Source of the DNA: a virus
Strand: one strand, 5' to 3'
Virus record (IMG/VR): IMGVR_UViG_3300042946_000615
Location: 1 to 64,000 of that record
DNA length: 64,000 nucleotides
Below, piece by piece: positions 31,598 through 39,660 of the stretch. The notes under the pieces are model-generated. The model saw only the letters and a program-made list of their open reading frames with translations. It did not search any database and was not told the origin of the DNA. Within the stretch, counting starts at the first letter, position 1; the number at the start of each line of letters is the position of its first letter. Position numbers and translations under genes: made by a program.

Positions 31598-32716
31598 TCA
31601 ATCACCAACGATACCGCCGGTGTTTGTGGCATCGACATAACCGACATTTACGAAGCCGCTATTATTAGAACCTGTAATTTTTAACTTATTATAAGTTTGA
31701 TAACTATAGGTAACCGTAGCATTACCACCTCCAGTATCTCCACCGCTATAATTAACACTGGTTAGTTTATTCTTGTTTCCAAGATCAATAGTTAAAGAAT
31801 CAGAACTTCCCGATCCGCAAATAACAATTTTAACTTCTTTATCTTGTAGATTTCTATAAGGCGTTGCGCAGTCAGCTACCGATGAGGAAAAGTCGTTAGC
31901 TTGGACTTGATCACCGCTAGCAGCAATAACTTCGAACTCACTGGTTACTTCAACAGGGAAGGTTACATATCTGTGATATGGAGCCATACGACCTAGTTCA
32001 TAGATAGCTTCACGACCAAGGTCAGTGCTAATTGTGATATTCTGTAAATATGGTTTAGTTTGACCATCTGCAACAGGAATACCTCCACCAACACCTGTTG
32101 GCACAAGACTATCAACTTTATTAAATTTATAACGTCTAGCAATAGCTGGAGCTGTCATGGTTCCTCCAACGTCACCAGCGGTTGTAGTATTGCTAAATGC
32201 TCCTGCAAAACCAGCACCAAAGTATCCACTATTCCATACTTTATTATTTCCTACAAGAGTAATATCTTCTGTAGCATTACCTTCAACAGGAATGGTATAG
32301 CTAGCACTAGACAAATACATGCCGCTGCAATCAACATAAACCGGAGCAACTCCGGTAGCTGCTGATACTGTGTCTGGGTATATTCCTAAACGAAAATTAA
32401 CTCTGTTATTGGCTAATTCAACCATTTCTTTATCATTGGCTCCGTTTATACCGGTTGCCCCACCCATACACAAGGTCCATAAGCAAGGTGTTCCGTCTAT
32501 AGCCTTATTGATTGTTACTTCAATCTCAGGAACATTTTCAACGTTTTCATATAGTTCAAGTTGACCAAGCTGGAAAACCTGCTCTAGTCCGAAATTTGTT
32601 GTGATGCCAACACTTTGAACACCACGAGGAAAGTACCAGCTGGAGTATATTCCGGCGTCACTTTGTGGCTTAAGAGCAACTGCTTGTGTAGCATAAAAAA
32701 TTCTATTATTGGGCAT
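31598..32716 (-). CDS. Major tail tube protein
   Basis: 372 residues with a CGGAGA leader. The pair of similar beta segments (GLEQVFQLGQLELYENVENV and LGREAIYELGRMAPYHRYVT, followed by PVEVTSEFEV) matches tail-tube proteins of long-tailed phages, where the tube stacks as hexamer rings around the tape measure. The Gly-rich C-terminal 80 residues may be an outward decoration domain. It lies after the completion/neck genes and before the chaperone-like genes, as expected. No sheath gene is adjacent. Confidence 0.8.
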   Translation of the reverse strand: MPNNRIFYATQAVALKPQSDAGIYSSWYFPRGVQSVGITTNFGLEQVFQLGQLELYENVENVPEIEVTINKAIDGTPCLWTLCMGGATGINGANDKEMVELANNRVNFRLGIYPDTVSAATGVAPVYVDCSGMYLSSASYTIPVEGNATEDITLVGNNKVWNSGYFGAGFAGAFSNTTTAGDVGGTMTAPAIARRYKFNKVDSLVPTGVGGGIPVADGQTKPYLQNITISTDLGREAIYELGRMAPYHRYVTFPVEVTSEFEVIAASGDQVQANDFSSSVADCATPYRNLQDKEVKIVICGSGSSDSLTIDLGNKNKLTSVNYSGGDTGGGNATVTYSYQTYNKLKITGSNNSGFVNVGYVDATNTGGIVGD

Positions 32717-32754
32717 TTTATGTCTCCGAAAATGGGTGTTTTGTTATTGATGAA

Positions 32755-32763
32755 TTATACACC
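32755..32763 (-). promoter_or_regulatory. Candidate late promoter motif (GGTGTATAA)
   Basis: 38 nt upstream of the tail tube ATG, in the gap after the previous gene's stop at 32767. It matches the shared motif, followed by TTCATC. It would allow separate high expression of the tail tube. Confidence 0.55.
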
Positions 32764-32766
32764 AAA

Positions 32767-33702
32767 CTATGGGAAAATTTCTATCGACCATTTCATTATA
32801 GCGTTATACAAGCTATTGCTCAAAGAGTTAATTTCACCAACTGAACTATTACTTATAGTACACCAGCTATGACGAAAATTGGTTGTTAAATCTGGATATT
32901 TATAACCACTAGGATTGATATTTCCGTATTTATTGAGAGAATAAACCTGATTTTGGGCTACTTTATTGCTGTCATATAAATATAAGACCTTGTCTTTTTG
33001 GGCCAATAAAATATCTAATAGAATATTTCGTTGAGAAGCCGTTTGAGCAAAAATATGTAAAAATATTTCTTGTTTCCAAATGTTTTGTGTTGTTCCTAAT
33101 TGGTATGGTTTAAGTTCTACTCTTGGAGATAGCTCTATCATAACACAGGGCATTTGAATTCTATGTATTGAAGATATGCTAAAGTCTCCATTTGGCTTAT
33201 AATTAGCCGGATTATAGGTATCTTTTTGAAGTTCTTTCCACCAAAAAGAATCACTTGCCTTGTACACTTGAACATAGCGATAAGAATAGCTGGCCGAAAC
33301 TTTGCTTGTTGATGAAACAGCATTATCAAATAATACTTGTCCTAATGGATAATTTACAGAATATCCATAATTACCACTTCCACTAGGTCCGGACAAAAAT
33401 GTTCCATTTAAATACAAACCAGAAAAGCGAATTGGTGACATTCCACTATAAGAGATGCCTGATTCATATACCCAATCCTTTCTTTGTGATTCCCATAGTT
33501 TATTACCATTAACCGTTGGGTCTGGAGATTTTTGCAGACTATGGAATCCAACAACTCCTGTTATACCACTTGTTGGTATGTTAACATTAACAAATCCACC
33601 AATATTTAAAAAAGACCAATCTAAAAAACCCTTTAGATTATCTTCTAGAATAGATATCTTATCTTTAGTAGTTATTGAATTAACATTATGAAATTGTGTC
33701 AT
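32767..33702 (-). CDS. Putative tail completion/terminator protein
   Basis: 311 residues, beta-rich, starting MTQFHNVNSITTKD with ATG overlapping the upstream stop (ATGA). WSFLNIGGFVNVNIPTSG and a C-terminal segment of about 60 residues (YNAIMKWSIEIFP) show no named motif. Position between the neck protein with HK97 gp10-like features and the tail tube fits a tail terminator or head-tail joining protein. The call is by synteny. Confidence 0.5.
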   Translation of the reverse strand: MTQFHNVNSITTKDKISILEDNLKGFLDWSFLNIGGFVNVNIPTSGITGVVGFHSLQKSPDPTVNGNKLWESQRKDWVYESGISYSGMSPIRFSGLYLNGTFLSGPSGSGNYGYSVNYPLGQVLFDNAVSSTSKVSASYSYRYVQVYKASDSFWWKELQKDTYNPANYKPNGDFSISSIHRIQMPCVMIELSPRVELKPYQLGTTQNIWKQEIFLHIFAQTASQRNILLDILLAQKDKVLYLYDSNKVAQNQVYSLNKYGNINPSGYKYPDLTTNFRHSWCTISNSSVGEINSLSNSLYNAIMKWSIEIFP

Positions 33703-34343
33703 AAATATTTTTCTATATTGTTTTGTATAATAGCATAAACATCTTGTTCTACACTATTTATTGCTCTTGTTGTCCAATTGTCTGATTCTGTTCCTGAAAA
33801 CTCTGGTGGCACAGACCAACTTGACTCTGATGGAACCATTATGGCTAATCCTGATCGTGAGTATGTTGATGATCCATATTGAACACTATAGTTTTTAACT
33901 ATGGAATTTGATCCTTCTAATAATAACCATTTAAGCCATGGTAAAGAATATCCTTTTTCATCACTAACTGACGCTATATCTGTATTTATGAGTCCATTAA
34001 AATCGTCTGATTTTATCATGGTTAATATGAATCCGCCAAAAATTCCTGATCTGGATCTTATCGCGGTTTTTTGTTTTTCAACATTTAAAGAATTAACAAG
34101 GCCCTCAATAACCGACTCTACTCTTGATGAGTCTGGTATACCAAATTCGGCTTTTAGTTTTCCTGTCATTAATGAGGTATATTCCGGTTGATCTCTAAGA
34201 GCTACTGATACTCTATTTTTAATCTCTAAAGAAATATTTGGAATAGCTTTATTAACAGCCGAATCAATTTTATTTTTTATATCTTCTGTAATTGCTTTAT
34301 AGATACTATCATTAGAATCCAATAAGTTTAATTTGAATTTCAT
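33699..34343 (-). CDS. Putative neck protein (HK97 gp10-like)
   Basis: 214 residues from ATG at 34343. A GTG four codons upstream is possible, but the ATG forms ATGA with the previous stop. A helical N-terminus (AITEDIKNKIDSAVNKAI, SLEIKNRVSVALRD) is followed by a beta region and a W-L-x-W-L-L-L-E-G motif, the layout of HK97 gp10-like/tail completion proteins that bridge head and tail. There are no cysteines. It is in the neck gene cluster. Confidence 0.55.
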   Translation of the reverse strand: MKFKLNLLDSNDSIYKAITEDIKNKIDSAVNKAIPNISLEIKNRVSVALRDQPEYTSLMTGKLKAEFGIPDSSRVESVIEGLVNSLNVEKQKTAIRSRSGIFGGFILTMIKSDDFNGLINTDIASVSDEKGYSLPWLKWLLLEGSNSIVKNYSVQYGSSTYSRSGLAIMVPSESSWSVPPEFSGTESDNWTTRAINSVEQDVYAIIQNNIEKYL

Positions 34344-34876
34344 TTTCTTTTCCACATACTTATTATATATTTGTGACTACCTAATCCAGCCGGTTCGGGG
34401 TCTGATGCCCTTTCATATATATAATTACCATATTTAGCAATTTCAGTATCAATAGTTATTTCTGTTGCGTTTCTTATTTTTGGTAGTAATTCGTTTTTAC
34501 ATATTATTTGAACCATATTATCTGGTATGTTCACTGACTTTGATGACCAATTCAACCAATATTTACTATCAAATATGCAAGCTAAGTATAAGGTTTCAGC
34601 AGAAGATGCTGATATTGTTGTTCCCATACCAACACAAACAGGACAAACAGAACCGTTAGCAAAAGAATTTGGTCCGGTACCATTGTATTTATTTGATGAT
34701 AGTCCTGATATTGTGTCGTAAACACAATTATTACAATATACTGTATTATTTGCTCCAGAATATCTTAATAAACATGGAACAGTAAGTCCATTAATAGATA
34801 ATAGTGAATCTATAGCATTGTTATATAAATTTTTAAATTCTTTACTAATAACATTATCAAATATATTATCATTCAT
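34340..34876 (-). CDS. Putative head-tail adaptor with two CxxC knuckles
   Basis: 178 residues. YCNNCVYD and SVCPVCVGMGT form two CxxC pairs separated by about 30 residues, separated by an SSNKYNGTGPNSFANG loop, which is a plausible zinc-binding site. Small neck proteins with such a pair occur in several environmental phages. The start overlaps the previous gene by 8 nt and the end overlaps the next by ATGA, so the three are coupled. Confidence 0.55.
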   Translation of the reverse strand: MNDNIFDNVISKEFKNLYNNAIDSLLSINGLTVPCLLRYSGANNTVYCNNCVYDTISGLSSNKYNGTGPNSFANGSVCPVCVGMGTTISASSAETLYLACIFDSKYWLNWSSKSVNIPDNMVQIICKNELLPKIRNATEITIDTEIAKYGNYIYERASDPEPAGLGSHKYIISMWKRK

Positions 34877-35066
34877 TTATATTTACCGTATCAAGTTGAG
34901 AGTAATTAATAATTATATTTTGCTTAGCCGAACTAGAACCATAGGTTAGATAACTATCATTTACAACAATAAAGTTCTTAACGGTGTCTACTAACGTTGC
35001 CTCTAAAGTTTTAAGGCTCATTTGAATATTAAAGTCTGATGAATTATCAACCTGTAAAATAATCAC
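34869..35066 (-). CDS. Small neck-region protein, GTG start
   Basis: 65 residues starting at GTG (35064-35066); the GTG overlaps the TGA of the upstream gene (GTGA). The sequence (NIQMSLKTLEATLVDTVKNF, YLTYGSSSAKQNII) shows no domain. The tight coupling with both neighbours supports that it is translated. Confidence 0.55.
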   Translation of the reverse strand: MIILQVDNSSDFNIQMSLKTLEATLVDTVKNFIVVNDSYLTYGSSSAKQNIIINYSQLDTVNINE

Positions 35067-35305
35067 GTTGTGACCTGATTTTTAGGTTCTCCCGCTAAGC
35101 CAGGACCGGCTGGAGCAAATGGGGCATCGGTGTCAACAATTGACTGTATGCATAATTGAGCCCATAATGTAGATTCTGCTGCTGAAGACCACGGAGTAGA
35201 ATTAGGCCAGTCTGGTTGATATACTATTGGTTCATTTTGTCCACTAGCATAAATTTTAATACTAAAATCATTTGGGTCCACGGTATAAGTTAAATTTAAT
35301 GACAT
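35063..35305 (-). CDS. Small neck-region protein
   Basis: 80 residues with an AGGAG leader. NSTPWSSAAESTLWAQLCI followed by a Pro/Ala-rich tail (APFAPAGPGLAGEP) resembles short proteins encoded near phage fibres and tails (GxxW...AExxA-x-x-WA), but the function of those is uncertain. It ends in a GTGA overlap. Confidence 0.55.
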   Translation of the reverse strand: MSLNLTYTVDPNDFSIKIYASGQNEPIVYQPDWPNSTPWSSAAESTLWAQLCIQSIVDTDAPFAPAGPGLAGEPKNQVTT

Positions 35306-35326
35306 TTTAATTCTCCTATTTTGTAT

Positions 35327-36970
35327 TTATGTTAAACAAATCCAATTTGCGTTTGGCGATGATCTTTGTGTCCATGTATTACCGTCTGGTGAAACTATTA
35401 CAATTGATCCATTACTTACTGATATAAAATTATTATCTTCATATATTATATCTTGATACGAAGCAGCAGGGACGGGGATGGTTGTCCATGAGTTTAGGTC
35501 CGTGGAGGTTAATAAATATGATTCGGAGGATAGTGAAACTAAAACATATTTATTGTTATTATAAGCTATTCCTGACCAGTTTGAGTATGTTGGTAGTGTT
35601 TTTTGAGTCCAATTAATACCATCAGAACTTACTAATAAGTAGTTTCTATTTTTTAGAACTATTATAAATTGTCCGTTTATAAATGTCATATTGCTCATAG
35701 TATTGGCCGTTACTGGTAAAGTCCTTTGAGTCCAAGTTAGAGCATTGGCAGAAGTAGCATATGTTAAAGATAATGACACGGCAACAAACAAACCATTTCC
35801 GTAGGCTATATCATCCCAATTTCCGTATGACGGCAATATAACCCTAGACCATGTTGATCCGGCATCTGATGATTTGGCTCCTCCGTTTGATCCGTGAGAC
35901 AATGCTATAAAGTAATCATCTCCAAGGTTATTATAACTTTTAGCAAAATATATCTTATTCCATAAAGTATCTGTAATATTAAAGCTTGTTAAATTAATTG
36001 ATGACCATGAGCTTCCATTCAGTGATCTGGCAAAAGTGCTGTTATTATATGCGCAACCAACGTATGATTTTGAGGCTATGTTATTAGTATATCCCTTAGC
36101 AACAGATGACCATAAGGCGGATGACGGCAGATCGTTCGTGGTCCAAGAACTACCTCCATTAGACGATATCATGGACTTGTTGTTATTCAAAGATAAAGAC
36201 ACAGCATCAAAATCAACACTAATTAATGATGTTGGAGTAGGAGTTGGTGTGGGGTATCCAACAGGAGTAAATGTTGAGGCAGGCGGGGTGCAGTCGCTGT
36301 CGTAGGTGCTTCCTACAGAAGAGACATTATTTGGAGTATACTGCGTAATATCCCAAAAAATATTTATTAATGAACTAGAAGTAAAATAAGGCTCTTCAGA
36401 CGCATAGCTTAGTGTTGTGTATATTGCCCAAGACTCATAAAGATTATTATACTCTATAATAATTTGATCATTTGGACCACTAACGTTTTTAGTATATCTT
36501 GTAATTCCATTATTATTGCTTAATACGTATTGACCATTATATACATCAGGATCAAACGAGCAAACATACACAGACTGTATCAATGGCGCCACTGATGGCG
36601 TGGGAGTTATTGTTCTTGTTAAAGTCGGAGTTACTGTTTGTGTTAATGTTGGTGTTATGGTCGGGGTTATTGATGGTGTTGGCGTGTTACTTGCTGTTAA
36701 ACTAATAGTTGGAGTAACTGTTTTGGTAACTGTTGGCGTTCTTGTTGGAGTTCTTGTTGGAGTTCGTGTAACATTAGGCGCGTTATATGATTGAAATTTA
36801 TAATATGCAACATCATCAAATTTATCGTCATACAAAGAAGAGATATCATTAAGATTTGGATCAACATCTTTAGAATTATCAAATCGTTTAAGATTTAATC
36901 CTCCAGCATTAACAATGGATGATCCGTTTCTTATTGGTTCGTCTTCTTTTGCCTTAAAAATATCTGTCAT
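35327..36970 (-). CDS. Beta-propeller (BNR/Asp-box) virion protein with TP-rich linker
   Basis: 547 residues. Residues 1-65 are an anchor region; about 66-126 are a Thr-Pro rich linker (RTPTRTPTRTPT, TPTLTQTVTPTLTR); about 130-225 are a beta domain; the rest is repeated blades with Asp-box-like turns (SSNGGSSWTT, SSDAGSTWSR, SSDGINWTQ, SPDGNTWTQ) and a recurring GNGLFVAVS/NGQFIIVL strand. This is the sialidase-like propeller layout, usually glycan-binding. It sits inside the neck gene group. A head- or collar-borne fibre is inferred. Catalytic residues cannot be assigned. Confidence 0.75.
   Translation of the reverse strand: MTDIFKAKEDEPIRNGSSIVNAGGLNLKRFDNSKDVDPNLNDISSLYDDKFDDVAYYKFQSYNAPNVTRTPTRTPTRTPTVTKTVTPTISLTASNTPTPSITPTITPTLTQTVTPTLTRTITPTPSVAPLIQSVYVCSFDPDVYNGQYVLSNNNGITRYTKNVSGPNDQIIIEYNNLYESWAIYTTLSYASEEPYFTSSSLINIFWDITQYTPNNVSSVGSTYDSDCTPPASTFTPVGYPTPTPTPTSLISVDFDAVSLSLNNNKSMISSNGGSSWTTNDLPSSALWSSVAKGYTNNIASKSYVGCAYNNSTFARSLNGSSWSSINLTSFNITDTLWNKIYFAKSYNNLGDDYFIALSHGSNGGAKSSDAGSTWSRVILPSYGNWDDIAYGNGLFVAVSLSLTYATSANALTWTQRTLPVTANTMSNMTFINGQFIIVLKNRNYLLVSSDGINWTQKTLPTYSNWSGIAYNNNKYVLVSLSSESYLLTSTDLNSWTTIPVPAASYQDIIYEDNNFISVSNGSIVIVSPDGNTWTQRSSPNANWICLT
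36592..36777 (-). repeat. Thr-Pro rich low-complexity tandem repeat
   Basis: Repeated 12-bp and related units coding RTPT/TxTPT; the most regular part is at 36736-36775. It codes an extended linker that may vary in length by slippage. Confidence 0.75.
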
Positions 36971-36985
36971 AATAATTATTTTGTT

Positions 36986-38005
36986 TTAATTTGTTGGAAT
37001 GTATGTGACAATTAATTTCCATCCGTCTATATATCCAGAACCAATAGGGTCTGTATCTCTGATAATAAGATTCCAATTTCCAGTTATGCCTGATTGATTA
37101 AATAAATGGTTAAAACTAGAATTTAAACTTTCTGATGAATATTTAACAATATCAGTTTTATTATAAATATTGCACATGTCTCCCTTAGATATATTATGTA
37201 AGAATGCTGAAGGGGCAGACTTGTTAGAGAACATGTAGCTAAAATTACTACTATAATTTGGAATTTTTTGATTAGCAGATAATAGTATTTTATTTCCAGA
37301 AGGTGGGGCTAAAAAGAATTGTAAATCTTGAGGACTATTGTGATTTAAATTATTTATTACCAACTCAACATTCTCTATTTTTCTTGTGTCAGAGGTAACA
37401 ACATAACCACTAACAGTAGAATCATCAGTTAAAGATATTCCTGATCCATTATATATAACTGAATAAATATCAAGATTTGTACAACTGGTGGCATAGCATA
37501 AGTCATCAGACACCGGAGTTGACGGAGTAGTATCTCCGCCAGAACCAGCGTTGTTGTTATTGTTGTTGTTGTTAGTATTGTTATTGTTATTAGCAGCTGG
37601 GTCCGTGCTGAGACTTACCTCTGGATATAAAGTCTGTCGTTGCTGTATTGTGATTGTACCATAAGCTAATCTAACGCTTTTATTTAAATCAGCTGTAGAA
37701 ACAACGTCTAGATCGTATTTTGCAGTATTGTACGCTATTCCACTAGTATAGTTGGACCCAAGTTTGAAAGAAATTAATCCTTTGTTATTTCCTTCTAGGG
37801 CCCAATTATTTACTTGCATGCTTGCGGGTGCTTTTGAAGAAAAAACAAGACCACTAGAAATGGGTTGGTTTTCCGGCACTATTTGCATTACAACAGCTTT
37901 ATCCTGTGATAAATCTATAGAATTATTAGCAGCATCATTATATTGAAACTGCAAATTAAATTCTGATCCTTGTTCAATGATAAAATTATAATTTACTGCC
38001 GACAT
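36986..38005 (-). CDS. Virion protein with N-terminal fibre-anchor domain and C-terminal P-domain
   Basis: 339 residues with an AAGGAA leader. Residues 1-120 (FIIEQGSEFNLQFQYND, YDLDVVSTADLNKSVRL, GTITI) closely parallel the small protein at 55358, suggesting a shared virion-binding domain. A poly-Asn linker follows, then residues about 195-339 match the proprotein convertase P-domain layout (NVELVINNLNHNSPQDLQFF, then GNWNLIIRDTDPIGSGYIDG, WKLIVTY). P-domains are jelly-roll folds used for binding. No protease domain is present. Confidence 0.75.
   Translation of the reverse strand: MSAVNYNFIIEQGSEFNLQFQYNDAANNSIDLSQDKAVVMQIVPENQPISSGLVFSSKAPASMQVNNWALEGNNKGLISFKLGSNYTSGIAYNTAKYDLDVVSTADLNKSVRLAYGTITIQQRQTLYPEVSLSTDPAANNNNNTNNNNNNNNAGSGGDTTPSTPVSDDLCYATSCTNLDIYSVIYNGSGISLTDDSTVSGYVVTSDTRKIENVELVINNLNHNSPQDLQFFLAPPSGNKILLSANQKIPNYSSNFSYMFSNKSAPSAFLHNISKGDMCNIYNKTDIVKYSSESLNSSFNHLFNQSGITGNWNLIIRDTDPIGSGYIDGWKLIVTYIPTN
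37551..37592 (-). repeat. Poly-asparagine coding repeat
   Basis: Runs of AAC/AAT codons giving NNNNTNNNNNNNN, a flexible linker between the N-terminal domain and the P-domain. Confidence 0.8.
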
Positions 38006-38017
38006 AAAATTTCCTTG

Positions 38018-38527
38018 TTAAAATAAATCTCTTCCTCTATTATCAGAGAATAGGGATCGTGGATCAAATTTATTACCAACAAACGGACCAAGAATTGCTC
38101 TAACAGCAGTAGCCTGACTAACATCCCAATGAGAAGTTAATTCGTCGTATGATGCGCATGGTCCTTTTTCTAGTATCTTTATAAATCCGTCCAAACTTCC
38201 CTTTACTGTTAATGTTGCTGATCCTAGTGATGCTCTTATTCCTTCTAAAGCGGCCTTTGTTCTTAGCGCACTCTGGTCAATAATACAAGCTGCCTTAAGA
38301 GATACTAAACTAATAAAAATTTCATCATTATGATTAGTTGGATCAGGACTTATATTTCCTTCAACAACATCCACATTATAAGAATAATCAAGAACAACGT
38401 CAAATTGAACATATTTAGCAGCAACTGCTATTATTTGTTTTATTCTTTCATCACTATATGACGGTTGATCACTTAAATCATTAATGAGTGTTCTTACAAT
38501 AATTGGTATTTCTATATCCCAAGACAT
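38018..38527 (-). CDS. Head-tail connector/adaptor protein
   Basis: 169 residues, mostly helical, with an AAAGG leader. DLSDQPSYSDERIKQIIAVA, KAACIIDQSALRTKAALEGI and a C-terminal Arg/Asp tail fit the small helical adaptors (HK97 gp6/SPP1 gp15-like) that dock on the portal. It leads the neck cluster after the adhesin block. The call is by size, helix content and synteny. Confidence 0.6.
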   Translation of the reverse strand: MSWDIEIPIIVRTLINDLSDQPSYSDERIKQIIAVAAKYVQFDVVLDYSYNVDVVEGNISPDPTNHNDEIFISLVSLKAACIIDQSALRTKAALEGIRASLGSATLTVKGSLDGFIKILEKGPCASYDELTSHWDVSQATAVRAILGPFVGNKFDPRSLFSDNRGRDLF

Positions 38528-38579
38528 AATATGGCCTTTTTAAAAAATGAAATCTTAAGTACTTATAGGCATTATCTAT

Positions 38580-38588
38580 TTATACACT
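38580..38588 (-). promoter_or_regulatory. Candidate late promoter motif (AGTGTATAA)
   Basis: 52 nt upstream of the connector ATG in the 63-nt gap. The continuation gives GTGTATAAATAG, which contains TATAAATA, the T4 late promoter core. It is the best match of the nine. Confidence 0.55.
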
Positions 38589-38590
38589 TT

Positions 38591-38938
38591 TTAAACTGAT
38601 CCTGATGGATTTGGGAGCTGATCCTGAATAGTCACAGTACCATCTTCATTCATGGTAAATTGACCAATAACAGATGCTCCAATGGCAATATCTGCTGGAT
38701 TAACAGTGGATATTAATTGACCTAATTGATAATGTAATTCAAATAATTGTTTAGCATCATTTCCCAAAGCTGCTGATAGTTGTTCTGGAGTAGCATTAGG
38801 ATTATTCCAGAACATTTTTGACCCTCTATTGAAAGTATTTACCATGTTAAGATATACGTTTTTAGCTTGCGTTTTTAATGCTTGTGCTATTTGTTCTGGT
38901 TGGGCGGGCAGTTGTTTAGGACTAAAATCTAGTGGCAT
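38591..38938 (-). CDS. Small virion-associated protein
   Basis: 115 residues with an AAGGAG leader located inside the end of the upstream sulfotransferase gene (10-nt overlap). LKTQAKNVYLNMVNTFNRGS and NATPEQLSAALGNDAKQLFE are amphipathic helices; the C-terminus is short and polar. I recognise no family. Confidence 0.6.
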   Translation of the reverse strand: MPLDFSPKQLPAQPEQIAQALKTQAKNVYLNMVNTFNRGSKMFWNNPNATPEQLSAALGNDAKQLFELHYQLGQLISTVNPADIAIGASVIGQFTMNEDGTVTIQDQLPNPSGSV

Positions 38939-39660
38939 AATAGTTCTCCTTGTTGAATAGTTAATTGACCATGTTCTTTTACGCTATTAAAGAGTATGAT
39001 ATCTTTTTCATAGTATTTTTCTATTTGTGACTTTTGTTCTTCTGATAGTATTGGTTTGGTTCTTTTTGCCTTGTTAGCTACTAAGGATTCATTCTCATTT
39101 ATTCCTATAAACTTCAAACAGTCTCTTAAATTATCAGGAAAGTTAAAGACATAAGTTTCTCTTTGAATATATTTATGCTGATGAAAGAAATGCACATCGT
39201 CTCTTAAGTATCCAAATCGTTTAAAATCTCTTACTGGTAATCCTTGATCTATTCTATTTTGTCTAGTTTCTAGCTTTTTAGCATTTATTTTTTCTAAATT
39301 AGCTAGTTGGTTCGATACTTCAATATCTTCTCTTGTTCGGAGAAAAGCGCTATCATTTACTAAAGAATCTATTGCTTTATCTATATCTTCAAATTTAATT
39401 GCTATTTGCTGACAAGCAGTAATAAATCGATCAACTGGATTTCGTACCATTAATATTATAGGTTTATCTGGAGTTGTTGATCCGGGACACATCCAGTGCC
39501 ATTGTTTTTGGCTTTCATCAATACCATTAGGAAATCTTGCATAAACTATTTTTTGATGTTCTTTTGGATAAAACTCTTTAATGATCAATCGAGCCATAGT
39601 TGATGAGCCAACTTTAGCATTAAGAGCAACGCTATAATTAGGAGTAGTATAATAATACAT
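38929..39660 (-). CDS. Sulfotransferase-like enzyme
   Basis: 243 residues. NAKVGSST (14-21) matches the 5'-phosphosulfate-binding loop of PAPS-dependent sulfotransferases, and VRNPVDRFITA (72-82) matches the 3'-phosphate-binding motif (RNP-x-x-R-x-x-S/T, with Arg 73 and Thr 81). The length and strand order fit the sulfotransferase fold. The likely reaction is transfer of sulfate from PAPS to a sugar or tyrosine, on either a virion protein or a host glycan. It is coupled by a TAATG overlap to the LamG protein upstream, which could be its target. The substrate is unknown. Confidence 0.7.
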   Translation of the reverse strand: MYYYTTPNYSVALNAKVGSSTMARLIIKEFYPKEHQKIVYARFPNGIDESQKQWHWMCPGSTTPDKPIILMVRNPVDRFITACQQIAIKFEDIDKAIDSLVNDSAFLRTREDIEVSNQLANLEKINAKKLETRQNRIDQGLPVRDFKRFGYLRDDVHFFHQHKYIQRETYVFNFPDNLRDCLKFIGINENESLVANKAKRTKPILSEEQKSQIEKYYEKDIILFNSVKEHGQLTIQQGELLCH

